From a virus: a DNA stretch of 25,949 nucleotides. Both the position numbers and the translations under genes were made by a program. The stretch covers positions 1 to 25,949 of the IMG/VR virus record IMGVR_UViG_3300042319_002693, one strand, 5' to 3'. Under the pieces are notes generated by a model, which did not search any database, was not told the origin of the DNA, and saw only the letters and a list, made by a program, of their open reading frames with translations. Shown piece after piece: positions 6,804 to 16,800 of the stretch (position 1 is the stretch's first letter; each line of letters opens with the position of its first letter).

Positions 6804-7954
6804 TAAGAAACTCCTACGCCAAACCTATACTCTACATAACTTGTTGAGTTTTCTTTCTTTGAAACTGGATTAGTATCTAATGTTTTTACATATTCAGCTG
6901 CAACTAAAGAATATAATGGATTATAACTAGACACATTTTCAAACCTTATTCCATCATAAAATACAAAATGTTCTCCAGTAGGGACATGTGAATTATTATG
7001 GACACAAGTATATATTCTTATAGAATTAATTGACGACCATGAAAAATTTTCTTCTGTTGTAAAATCAGAAATACTTTTTGTAATAACTTGATATCTCATT
7101 GAAGATATATCGTCATACCCTAGTGCCATATCTACATATGCTTTTGGAGGACTAGCCCCTACATTGTTTAACAACTCTAGTCTAATTTTAACATTACTTG
7201 GTGCAACAGATCCCACATCATCTCTAGCAAGACTAACTACTGAAAGAGCTAACTTAATTTTATCACTTGGTAAATTTTTTCCCAAATTTAAATTTATAGA
7301 ATTGTTTTCAATGTAATAAGAAGAAGCACTAGAAATGTTGATTGAAGCAGAGCTTGCTGGCATTAGACTATTAACAACAGAAGTGCTTCCTGAAACAGAA
7401 AGACTTCTATTTAAATATCTTGGTGGCTCACCTCTATTTACTCTATCTGAATATTCAAATATAGGAGAGTTGCTGTTTATAAAAATAAAATCTTTCCAAT
7501 CAGGATTATAAATATCGACATCTCCAATATTTGGAGCACCAGCAACTGGAACTGGTCCTATATATAAAACAGTTCCAGAATCATTTAAATTATTAGAGTA
7601 AGACCAAGGCTCTGAGTTACTAAAAGTTGAAACAATTCTACTGTCAAAATTTCCAGCAACTGCATTTGCTGCAGCTGGATAAAGACCTATCTCAGTAATT
7701 TGATACCTTTGTTCGATTGGAAGCTCTGCTTTAAAAACAATTTTTTCCTGACCATTTTCTTTAAGTAATCCTTTTGATAAAACTGGAACTCTGGCAACTT
7801 CAAACACTAAAGAATCTGCATCTGAGGCAAAAGTAACTGAAGAAGATGTTGGCAAAGCTTCTCCACCAACACCTATTGCAATATGACTTGCAAACTCTGG
7901 AGCTTGATTTAAAAGATATTTGGCTACGATATTTTTGCCATTTGTTGTAATCAT
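6803..7954 (-). CDS. Tail fibre/receptor-binding-type protein with GpH-like N-terminus
   Basis: The 383-residue protein begins MITTNGKNIVAKYLLNQAPE and shows the pattern of tail-fibre N-terminal attachment domains. Within residues 1-95 the signature RYQITEIGLYPAA lies near 83-95. From about residue 195 onward the protein is strand-rich and resembles a jelly-roll carbohydrate-binding module (YYIENNSINLNLGKNL; VFYDGIRFENVSSYNP). This arrangement fits an adhesin with a tail-binding head and a glycan-binding body. It is linked to both neighbours by TAATG overlaps, with a GAGGTGG ribosome site for the gene itself. No chaperone gene or enzymatic motif was recognised. Confidence 0.68.
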   Translation of the reverse strand: MITTNGKNIVAKYLLNQAPEFASHIAIGVGGEALPTSSSVTFASDADSLVFEVARVPVLSKGLLKENGQEKIVFKAELPIEQRYQITEIGLYPAAANAVAGNFDSRIVSTFSNSEPWSYSNNLNDSGTVLYIGPVPVAGAPNIGDVDIYNPDWKDFIFINSNSPIFEYSDRVNRGEPPRYLNRSLSVSGSTSVVNSLMPASSASINISSASSYYIENNSINLNLGKNLPSDKIKLALSVVSLARDDVGSVAPSNVKIRLELLNNVGASPPKAYVDMALGYDDISSMRYQVITKSISDFTTEENFSWSSINSIRIYTCVHNNSHVPTGEHFVFYDGIRFENVSSYNPLYSLVAAEYVKTLDTNPVSKKENSTSYVEYRFGVGVS

Positions 7955-8805
7955 TATTCCACCTCTTCTATCTTATATATTGTACCATTTGTGTCTATTA
8001 GAACTTCTACTTCCTGATTTTTTTCTAAATTTATTAGCTCTATTACTAAATCTCCATTAGTATCAATATAGTAATATCCTTTTTCACGATTAACTATTTG
8101 ATTATTTTCATCAAGATACTGATAAGTTGAGTTTAAGCCTTCTAGTCTTATGTAATCCTCTTGAGGAATTTTACTTTCAATATTAATAGTAAAAATATCA
8201 GTTAATGGCTTAAACTTATCCATAACTGTTAACTGTTTTGTTATCTCATACTTTTTTCTTATTTCAGAAAGATTAGATATAATTGAATACCTTTGATTAA
8301 TTCCTTCAATTGTGTCGTGTCTTTCAATCCTTGACAGTTCTACTGCAGAAAGACTTTCAAAAAGTATTTTTTTAATATATTCTGGATCAAGTTGTGGAAC
8401 TAATGAAGATATGTCAGTAATATTTCTTGTTGGAGTTTTTACTGGAGGGGTAGTGGTAGTAGTAGTACTTTCAGTTGGTGCTGGCGTTGATGACATCTTG
8501 GAATTTTCTTTTCCAGCAGTCTCTATCTTTTTTACTTGTTGTTTTAAATATTTTCCAGGATCACGCAATGCAGCTTTTGAAACAATGTTATTCTTATCTT
8601 TTGTTTGCTTTAATATTTCTTTTTTAATAACTGCTAGTTCATTTTTTGACACGTCTCCGTCTTTTTTTGCGGCAGATATCAATTTTGAAACAAACTTAGC
8701 TTCTGTTTTACTAAAACCTTTTTTGCCTAAAGATGCTGTAAAAATTTTTCTTAACTGTGTAGCTTCTTTATCTTTTTTATTAGATCCTGTATCCTTTGGT
8801 GGCAT
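7954..8805 (-). CDS. Tail-region protein with lysine-rich helical N-terminus and Thr/Pro linker
   Basis: The 283-residue protein has three parts. Residues 1-105 are helical and very Lys-rich and include a half EF-hand/TerB-like loop (KKDGDVSKNELAVI) that lacks the first two acidic ligands. Residues about 106-128 form a low-complexity linker of Pro, Thr and Ser. Residues 129-283 mix helix and beta strands and end in a strand-rich acidic tail (GYYYIDTNGDLVIELINLEK). There is no recognised family. A strong GGAGG lies in the last codons of the preceding gene, 9 nt before the ATG. Its place between the tail hub and the fibre gene suggests a structural tail-tip or fibre-connecting role, by inference. 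Confidence 0.6.
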   Translation of the reverse strand: MPPKDTGSNKKDKEATQLRKIFTASLGKKGFSKTEAKFVSKLISAAKKDGDVSKNELAVIKKEILKQTKDKNNIVSKAALRDPGKYLKQQVKKIETAGKENSKMSSTPAPTESTTTTTTPPVKTPTRNITDISSLVPQLDPEYIKKILFESLSAVELSRIERHDTIEGINQRYSIISNLSEIRKKYEITKQLTVMDKFKPLTDIFTINIESKIPQEDYIRLEGLNSTYQYLDENNQIVNREKGYYYIDTNGDLVIELINLEKNQEVEVLIDTNGTIYKIEEVE

Positions 8806-8808
8806 TTT

Positions 8809-11800
8809 TTAAACCTCCATAACCCTTAGTTGACTTTTAACATTTGAAGAAGATCTTCCATACTGGGCAGATATTACAACAAACCTTTTATTTTCATCTA
8901 CCATTTTTACTCCTTCTGGCAAGTCAAAATTAATTTTAACAATGTCTCCAAGTTGAACGTGTGCCGTTCCAAAAGTATCTATTTCAAACACCTTTCTTGG
9001 TCTAATTGTTTTATCTAAAATCCATTTCATAATATCTTTTGCAGAATCTTCATTTTGAATATAAACAGAGTCAATTGAAAATGATTTACTACCATAAATA
9101 GCCCTGCTATTTCTAACGCTATCATAAACTTTTTCAGACCTTCCTGGAGAAATAATTAAATTGCTGCTTGTAATAACTGGATCAGAGAAATTTGATAGCT
9201 CTTTGAAATAATCATCTACCGTTAATACGTTAGAAATATTTTGAGTGAATGTAATTCCCTGAATCATAATTCTATTTGTTGAGCTTTCACTTAAGTTAAT
9301 AGCCTTATCTGTTGTATTAAATATTAAAAATTCAGCCCCATAAGATCCTGGCAAAAATCCAGAAACTTCATAAGATTTTTCAAAAGTAAATGGTGGCACA
9401 ATTTTTGCAATAATAGCTGGATATGCTTGATCATATTTAATATTAAAATATGCACACTCACGAAGGATTGTTCCAAATTCTTCAAAGTAAAAGTCTACAG
9501 TTGGTCTTGTTTCAGTTCCAATAGAAGACAAATACGTTCTTTGAATAGCAGCTGGAACAGAATACTTTCTTAAAGATTCTGCAGAAACAGCCTCACTAAT
9601 TTTTTCAGATATAGGAGTATCTGTTTCTTTTATATTCTTTATAGCATAAATATTTTCAAACATACACTTACTTGATCCTCTTGTGAAAAGTCCAGTCTTT
9701 AGTCCAGACTGCGGCATTTGCAAAGGATTTGTATCACTAACTATTCCAATCAATCTATTATTTAAATATATAGAAAAGTCTATTCTATATATGCCAGAAG
9801 CGTTCCTATATGTTTGTGCATCAAGTGCTAAATCATAAACTGGTATATCTTGAGAAGTAAGTCTATCAGATCCTACAAACTTTCCTTCATCTACAAGGAT
9901 TCTTGCAAGGGATCCCCAAAGTTTTCTAGGAACTGCAATATTTTGTTTTCCAGCAATTTGAGGAGAGTATGTAGTTTTTTCAACTTTATAAAAGATAATG
10001 TTTTCAACAACTTCTGTAAAGTTAGCAGATGAACTTACAGATGCCGAACCTTTATCAAAATAGGATAAAATGTCTGAAGATAGTGATGCTATTTCAAGAT
10101 AATATCCAGAATTTGTACTTGGATCAAGCATATACCCTATGCCTCCAGCTCCTCCAGATAGCTCAGTTATGTCTGTGCCTAAACTTTCTATTTTAAAAAG
10201 AGGTATAGAATTTAATGCAGACTGATTCTTATCGTCTTTTTGTTTTCCAATAATTCTCATTCGAGTTCCAACGTGCCTGTAATCTGTATCTAAATCTTTA
10301 TAGATGCAGTTAACTAAATCTGTTGCAGTTAATCCTGAATAAGGTGGAACTGGATATGGTCCATTAAAAATTAATGCAGATGATTGAATTCCTCCAACAC
10401 TTTTTTGATCATAGCTAGAGAATCCTTCTGACCTTGAAGACTGCTTCATAAAGTTAGCAATTTTACTAGTTATTGAACTTTTATTTTTAGACTCTACATC
10501 ATTTCCAAGTGGGGTACCTAAAACTGAATTTGATACTGGTAAGTTTTCTATCAACTCTAGTGGTTTTGTGCTAAATATCTTACTTGAGTCCATTCTAAAA
10601 GATTGTCTATTATTAATGTTTTCCCAGTATGGATCTAGACCTGCAAAATGGCTTGCAACCTTTGTTCCAAACTGACCTCTACCGTGAGATCTTACTGGAC
10701 CATTCTTGTATCTAACATTTTCTTCCAGCTCTTCAAAGTTTGCTCCAGAAGCATTTTCATAATAAGGCTCTGTATAAATTCTAAGTAGTCCAGTTAGTGT
10801 CATTTTTCCATTAAATACTAGCTGAGAAAAATATTTTTGATACTCATTGTTGTTTGTTATCCAAACAAGACCATTTGTAGCAGATGCAGATGGTGCGTCA
10901 ACTTGATACTGCTGTGCATCATATCTTATAATTTCTCCATTTGCATATAAATATCCCTGAAATCTTGGAAGCCAAAAAGCACTTTCTCCAACATCTATCG
11001 TGTTATTTATAACCTGATGATTTACAACAGTTGGCACAACACTTCCAAGACTGGTTCCAAGTGGAACTGCTCCAAGTGCATAACCAACATTTCCTGTTGG
11101 TTGATTAATTGTCCTTAACTCAGGCTGGTCTCCAATTTCCCATAAAATAGAACTTTTATATCCGTAAGTTCTTTCACTTAAACTTAAACTTGCCTGTTCT
11201 AATTTTGAAACTTCTCTTTGAATATATCTTGTTGTATAGTTAATTTGTCCATCATTTAAAATTTTTGTTTCAAATCCAGCAATTGCTTCGATATTAGGAA
11301 CAATGTTTTCAACCCTTTGTCCATAAAGAGTTGTTAGTCTTTCAGCAATGGCTGAATTTTCGTCTCTTACTGAAATGTCTGGCATTAAATATTCTTTTGG
11401 CATAACTACAAAATTATTGTACTCGTCAAAAAACATTGCTGTTTGAGTTGCTTTTGCAAGTCTTTGCAAAACTTCTGCGACTGATATATCTGGCTCAATA
11501 AAGAAAAATGGAACTACTGGATCATTAGCAGTGTTTATATTTTTAAATACATAATTACTAAAACCAATATTGTCTAATAGTAGTGCAACTGCCATGGTAA
11601 GGGTACAGCTTTGTAAAAATATTGGCGTAGCTTTATTTGACTCTAAAATAAAATAAGCATCTCTTAAAGTTAGTGATACATCTTGTAAACCACTTGTTGC
11701 AATAGCAGAGTTTTCTGAGTAAAAAGTTTTTAGTGGGACAAACTTGTCAAATCCATTTACATCAAAGATAGCTTCGTAAAAATCAAATTTAATTTGTGGC

Positions 11801-13281
11801 TTAAGAATATTTGATATAAGGCTTCCAGTATTAGTAGTTTTATTAAATACATTTAATTCTGTAAATACTCCGTCATGGTTTGATAAATTAACTGCTCCAG
11901 TAGAAGCTACAAGTCCTCCTACTGGCAATCCAAAATCTGTTGCCATAATATTCTTATTAATGTCATAATCCAAAACGTAGTCTGTTATGTCAACTTTTAG
12001 TCTTGGAGATATTTCAATTAAGTCAAATGGCTTATTTGGGGCATTCATTGTTTCTACAACAACTCTAACACCTTTAATGAAAACAAAATCTCTATATGTG
12101 TTAAGACCTTCTACAATAAAATAATCTGGATTTAATATTTTTTTAATTAACCCTATTCTTTTTGTATCATCATCTTCTAATAGTGAAAATCCATATTCTA
12201 CTTCATAAGTTTCCCAATCTTGATCTGTTGCATTCCAAACAAAAAGTGTACCAGCTTGAGATGTTGAACTTCCAACTACATAGGAATCTCCATCTACAAT
12301 ATTTCTATTTACATAGATTGGATCTGGTAGCTGATCTTCTGAGTCTAAGTATTGATATAGATGAAAATTTGTTTTAAATTTTTCAGGTACTTTGATTCCA
12401 TAATATAGTTCTACATGACCATCCCATGGGACTATTCTTGAACCGTCTCTTCTTGTAGAACTTTCATTAAATACTGTTGCATCTATCCAGTTGTTACTTG
12501 AATTAAGATATTGAATCTTCCATTTTTTTGGAACAGAAGACTTTGTTATATCTTGCAATGGGTCTGGAAATAAATTATTATTGCTTCTAATTGTTCCAGG
12601 AACCAAAAATTCTCCATTAATTCCCACTGCTGTTGGATCTGCTAAATTAGTTTGCATCTTTACAACTATTCTATTTGTTGCAACTTCTTCTTTATATACT
12701 ACAAATGGTGCACAGTCATCTATTTTATATGAAACTTCTCCTGGAATAATAGATGTTGAAATAGCACTTGATATTCCAAATTCTTGTCCAGACTCTTTTC
12801 TATAAGAATTCCAATATTTAAACTTATCAAATCTTGAAGAAAAATAGTATCTTGGTCTTTTTCCAGACCTGATGCTGTCTACAAACTTTGTATTGTTTAT
12901 ATTTGATTCTCCAAAATAAATAATTTTATTAATTCCAGACCTTGGTCTGAAAGGATTTAAGCAATCTTTTAAAGAATAGTAAAGCTCTCTATTACTTTCT
13001 GTTGTAAGAAAGGTAAGAGGCTCATTTGGATCTTCTGTTTTGTATTGAGAAATTGAATTTGACTCTAAAGCATCAGTATAGACATTTGCATTGTCTTGTG
13101 AGTCATATTCTGGATATAAAGTTCTATAAACAACACTTGCACTATCTGGTCTATATCTATAGTTTCCATAATTTTCAAGGTTTAACAAATCATTTTGATT
13201 CCATTCAGCAATAATTAAAGAGTCTATGGATATACTATTTTTTGTTTGAAGGTGGTTTATTAAATCATTATCTAAAAACAT
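8809..13281 (-). CDS. Large tail hub/tip protein (minor tail protein, 1490 residues)
   Basis: This is the second largest gene. The central part (about residues 405-640) has the pattern of tail-hub/baseplate proteins: LIEISPRLKVDITDYVLDYD at 421-440, and IEPDISVAEVLQRLAKATQT at 595-614, followed by FFDEYNNFVVMPKEYL. Residues about 985-1215 look like a LamG/concanavalin-like sandwich (YRIDFSIYLNNRLIGIVSDT; GLKTGLFTRGSSKCMFENIY), often a glycan-binding or cell-wall-contacting module. The C-terminus (VFEIDTFGTAHVQLGDIVKI) is strand-rich, as in tail-hub beta-barrels. It follows the tape measure and a small tail protein, the usual place for the hub through which DNA exits. No peptidase or lysozyme motif was found. 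The start overlaps the preceding stop (TAATG) with GGAGG upstream. Confidence 0.8.
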   Translation of the reverse strand: MFLDNDLINHLQTKNSISIDSLIIAEWNQNDLLNLENYGNYRYRPDSASVVYRTLYPEYDSQDNANVYTDALESNSISQYKTEDPNEPLTFLTTESNRELYYSLKDCLNPFRPRSGINKIIYFGESNINNTKFVDSIRSGKRPRYYFSSRFDKFKYWNSYRKESGQEFGISSAISTSIIPGEVSYKIDDCAPFVVYKEEVATNRIVVKMQTNLADPTAVGINGEFLVPGTIRSNNNLFPDPLQDITKSSVPKKWKIQYLNSSNNWIDATVFNESSTRRDGSRIVPWDGHVELYYGIKVPEKFKTNFHLYQYLDSEDQLPDPIYVNRNIVDGDSYVVGSSTSQAGTLFVWNATDQDWETYEVEYGFSLLEDDDTKRIGLIKKILNPDYFIVEGLNTYRDFVFIKGVRVVVETMNAPNKPFDLIEISPRLKVDITDYVLDYDINKNIMATDFGLPVGGLVASTGAVNLSNHDGVFTELNVFNKTTNTGSLISNILKPQIKFDFYEAIFDVNGFDKFVPLKTFYSENSAIATSGLQDVSLTLRDAYFILESNKATPIFLQSCTLTMAVALLLDNIGFSNYVFKNINTANDPVVPFFFIEPDISVAEVLQRLAKATQTAMFFDEYNNFVVMPKEYLMPDISVRDENSAIAERLTTLYGQRVENIVPNIEAIAGFETKILNDGQINYTTRYIQREVSKLEQASLSLSERTYGYKSSILWEIGDQPELRTINQPTGNVGYALGAVPLGTSLGSVVPTVVNHQVINNTIDVGESAFWLPRFQGYLYANGEIIRYDAQQYQVDAPSASATNGLVWITNNNEYQKYFSQLVFNGKMTLTGLLRIYTEPYYENASGANFEELEENVRYKNGPVRSHGRGQFGTKVASHFAGLDPYWENINNRQSFRMDSSKIFSTKPLELIENLPVSNSVLGTPLGNDVESKNKSSITSKIANFMKQSSRSEGFSSYDQKSVGGIQSSALIFNGPYPVPPYSGLTATDLVNCIYKDLDTDYRHVGTRMRIIGKQKDDKNQSALNSIPLFKIESLGTDITELSGGAGGIGYMLDPSTNSGYYLEIASLSSDILSYFDKGSASVSSSANFTEVVENIIFYKVEKTTYSPQIAGKQNIAVPRKLWGSLARILVDEGKFVGSDRLTSQDIPVYDLALDAQTYRNASGIYRIDFSIYLNNRLIGIVSDTNPLQMPQSGLKTGLFTRGSSKCMFENIYAIKNIKETDTPISEKISEAVSAESLRKYSVPAAIQRTYLSSIGTETRPTVDFYFEEFGTILRECAYFNIKYDQAYPAIIAKIVPPFTFEKSYEVSGFLPGSYGAEFLIFNTTDKAINLSESSTNRIMIQGITFTQNISNVLTVDDYFKELSNFSDPVITSSNLIISPGRSEKVYDSVRNSRAIYGSKSFSIDSVYIQNEDSAKDIMKWILDKTIRPRKVFEIDTFGTAHVQLGDIVKINFDLPEGVKMVDENKRFVVISAQYGRSSSNVKSQLRVMEV

Positions 13282-13865
13282 TATACCTCCTCAAGAGCAA
13301 TAGAAACATCCCAAAGGTCGTGATTTGTTTGACCTCTTTTTACAACATTATAACTAAAATCTGAAAAGAAAACTTCTAAAACATCGGAGTACTTATCAAG
13401 TTTGCCATAAACATCTACAGAAAAATTCTGAGGTTTATCATAAGATATAAATACATAAAAGGATCCAGGATTAGACTCGTACCAGTCTAAGAGTTCTGAC
13501 CCACCAGCTCCACCATCAGCAGTATATTCAACTAAGTTACTAACATACTGACCACTTGCACTAAAAGACTGTTCTCCACTGAAAGATCTGGAAGGGAGAA
13601 GGCTGTAAGAAAAAGAAATATTTACTTTATCTGCAATATGGTAAGAACGCATATGACCATTTACCATTCTTTTTCTGTTTTCAAGTCTATTAGTGCTAAA
13701 AGAAATGTCACTTCTATTATGATCAGATAAGATTATAAAGTCTTCCCCTTCAGTTCCAATAATCTGTGGAACACCGTCTATAATTCCTCCAGAGTTGTTG
13801 GAAAAAATAACTGCTTGAGGTCTTGTATACTTTTTTCTACCAGACAAATATGCACTGCTAACCAT
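13281..13865 (-). CDS. Tail protein directly after the tape measure (distal-tail-like, putative)
   Basis: The 194-residue, beta-rich protein (for example VNISFSYSLLPSRSFSG; DVLEVFFSDFSYNVVKRG) ends with LWDVSIALEEV, a pattern typical of tube-like tail proteins. It lies between the tape measure and the large hub gene, where siphoviruses usually encode the distal tail (Dit) protein or a minor tail protein that closes the tube and anchors the hub. It is coupled to both neighbours by TAATG overlaps. The name is positional; no diagnostic motif was recognised. Confidence 0.65.
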   Translation of the reverse strand: MVSSAYLSGRKKYTRPQAVIFSNNSGGIIDGVPQIIGTEGEDFIILSDHNRSDISFSTNRLENRKRMVNGHMRSYHIADKVNISFSYSLLPSRSFSGEQSFSASGQYVSNLVEYTADGGAGGSELLDWYESNPGSFYVFISYDKPQNFSVDVYGKLDKYSDVLEVFFSDFSYNVVKRGQTNHDLWDVSIALEEV

Positions 13866-16800
13866 TAATATCTACTACTCCTTAAATTTCCTCTATTTTG
13901 ACTTGAAATTTTTGCCATAACTACATTTGCAATCTCATCTGGTGAAGCATTAGTTCCAGAAACATTTACATTTACGTTATATGTACTATTATACATTGGT
14001 GAAGAGTTTGAAACATTGTTTAAGTTGCTAACTGGAACATCTGGTGCTGAGTTTTCTGGAATAGAGTATCTTGGAGAACCAATTCCTTCTAAGAAATTAT
14101 TTGTAGGAACTTGAGAATTACCACCAATTTCAGGGAATACTTGACCATTTAGTTTTTCTAAAAAGCCTCCATATTGTTTTGCAACAGGCTTTCTTACAAC
14201 AAATTCTCCAGGGGTAAGGAGTGCAGGAACTTTATCAATCATACCTACTCCTGGGACAGTACTTCCATAGTTCATTCTTAATGCTGGAGGATTTTCTGTT
14301 GAACCTTTATAAGCAACTCCTCCAAAAGCCATTTTTGAAACGGGACCTCCATAATTTTGCATTGCAAAGTCTCCTGCAGTTCCAGGAGAGTCTGCATTAT
14401 AAGATTTTGCTCCTGCATTAAAATCTTTTATAAGAGTTGCTAAAATCTTTTCTTGCGCCTTAGTAAGCTTTCCTTGAGCTTCTAATTTTTTAAGATCTGT
14501 AATCAATTGTTTTTGCTGTATTAAAAGAAGTTTTTCTTCTTGTCTGGCACGTTTTTCTGCTAAGCCTAGTCTAGCTGTTTCAATCTTATACAGACTATCT
14601 TCAATTACTTCAATTTCATCAGAAAGTTTTTTATTTCTACCTTGAATCTGTTCTCTTGTTAAAAGTTGACCATTTACAAGAACTGTTATTGATTCAAGAT
14701 CTTTTTGCCTTTGCTCTTCTAAAGCTGCTCTAGCATCTTCAATTCTATACTGTGCCTCTTGTTGCTGTATTTCTCCAGATATTGTTGCTGCAGCTGCAAT
14801 GTCTCCAGAAGCTAAAGCTGATGCAAGGCTTATTCTTGAACTTTCTTGCTCTGCAAGTCTATCATTTGCTTGAGATACCTTATCTAAAGCCTCTGCTCTC
14901 TTGTCATATTCTTTATTTATTGCATCTTCTTTTTCTGAAATTTCATCAAGGGCTCTATTATTAAGTTCTACCTCTCTTTGCTTACTTCTTAAAAGCTTTT
15001 GTTCTTTGTTTGCCTTTTTATCCAAAGCCTTTTCTTGTAAATCTAATCTTTGAAGTTCTCTTTCTCCTGCAGACATAGAAAGAAATGCTGTTGCTCTAGC
15101 AACTGACATCTGTTTTTCTGCAAGTTTTATAAGATCTGCAAGAATCTTCTTTCCTTCTTTTCTTATTTTACTATTCTTAGATTCTATCATTGCATTAGCT
15201 TCTAAAAGTCTTTTTTGATCAATTAGTGCAACTGCTTCCATTTTTGCAGTTCCAAGATATTTTAAAGTTACTGCTAAATATTTTTGTTTTTCTCTTGTAG
15301 CTGCTTTAAATTCTGCAACATATTCTTGAAGAGTTTGTTTAGCTTCTTTTGTTCCACCAGTTCCAGTGGTTCCAGTAGTTCCAGTCGTTCCAGTGGTTCC
15401 AATGGAGCTAAACTGAGCAAGAAATTCTCTAGCATTTTCTCCAGTTCTTTCAAAATCATTCTTTGCTCCTGGTCCACCTTTTATTTCTGTTTTTGCTCTA
15501 ATTTCTACTAAAATATCAACAGTTTTTATTACATTAACAATTTCATTATCTGGAAGTGCCAAAATAGCTTCATAAGAAAGTTTGAACTCTTTTAAATAAT
15601 CTGCAGTAACATTACTTTTAACTTCTAAACTTTTTTCACTGTCTGAAAGACTTTCAAATCTCAAGTATTCGTTAACTAGATCTTGAATTCTTACAGGATC
15701 TGGATTTTTTATATCAATTATTAAATCAATGTTTGGAACTGATTCTAAAACTCTTAAGTTTGAAAACAAGGAATCTATTTCTTTTGTAGGAATTCCCTTT
15801 TTTATCATTTTTTCTAGTAGTGGAAGTTGGTCAAGTGAAATTTGATTAGAAAGTAGTTTGTCAAATATTTGTGGATCAACTAATGCAATTCCTTTTTCTA
15901 TTTCAGAAACTATAGACTCTGCCATAGTTGCATCCATGTCATCACTAATAAAAGCTTGCTTTAAAGCTTCCTTGCCTTCTGTTACTATTGCTTTATACAC
16001 TGCCTTACCCTTAGAGTCTTCTCTTGCTCTAGCCTCTCCAAGAGCCTGTGCTTGACTAGCTTCAAGCGTTGACATTCCAGTTGTATCAACGTTTAAGTTA
16101 GACAACTGTTCTTGTAGTTTTAATTGCATTGCTGCAGTAGAATCAAACCCTAAAGCTTTAGCATTTGCATTATCTACAAAGCTAGACCCTTGTTTTGCAT
16201 TAGATCCAAGCTTTGTCTCTTGTTCTAAATATTCCTTTAGTTTAATTGTTCCTTCTTGATATGCAAGATTTAGTAGTGCTCTTGACTCTGCTTCTTTTGT
16301 TAAGGATGAAGCATTTTCTTCAGAAATTTTATCAATTGCAAATTGTTCAATAAAGCTTTCTTTCCCACCTGTAAAAATCTCTCCAAATTTTTCTGCAACA
16401 TTTAAATTACTATAAGCCTTTTCTGCATCTTTTTGAATTTTTTGACTATTAATTTTTGGACTAATTTCTGCAGTTATCTCTACAATGTTGTTAACAATTT
16501 TTTCACCATTAGGACCAAGAAGTGATGATAGTTGTCCAGAAACTTCTACTGAAAGATTTTCATCATTTAAAGCTTTTCCAATATCTATTGAAATTGCTTT
16601 TGCTTCTTCTGGAGTTATGGCTCCTGCTATTATTGAAGATGCAAGTTGATTTCTTAAAGCAACAGAAACATCTTCTCCAGATTTTTTAACAAGCTCTAAG
16701 TCTTTTATAATTTCAGCAGCTGCATCAGTTTTCATAAATTCACTAGAGGCAGCTACAGACTCTTGAGTTATTTCTTGTCCTCCAGCTTTTTCTACAGCTT

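Noticed and set aside
8312-8812. Plus-strand open frame of 166 codons, hydrophobic
   Set aside because: It is the antisense shadow of the 283-residue tail-region gene. Its Val-rich run is the reverse of the Thr linker. No ribosome site or plus-strand operon supports it.
15274-15477. Minus-strand 67-codon open frame over the 9-bp repeat
   Set aside because: It is an alternative frame created by the in-frame repeat inside the tape measure gene. The Leu/Glu repeats arise from reading GTTCCAGTG in another frame.
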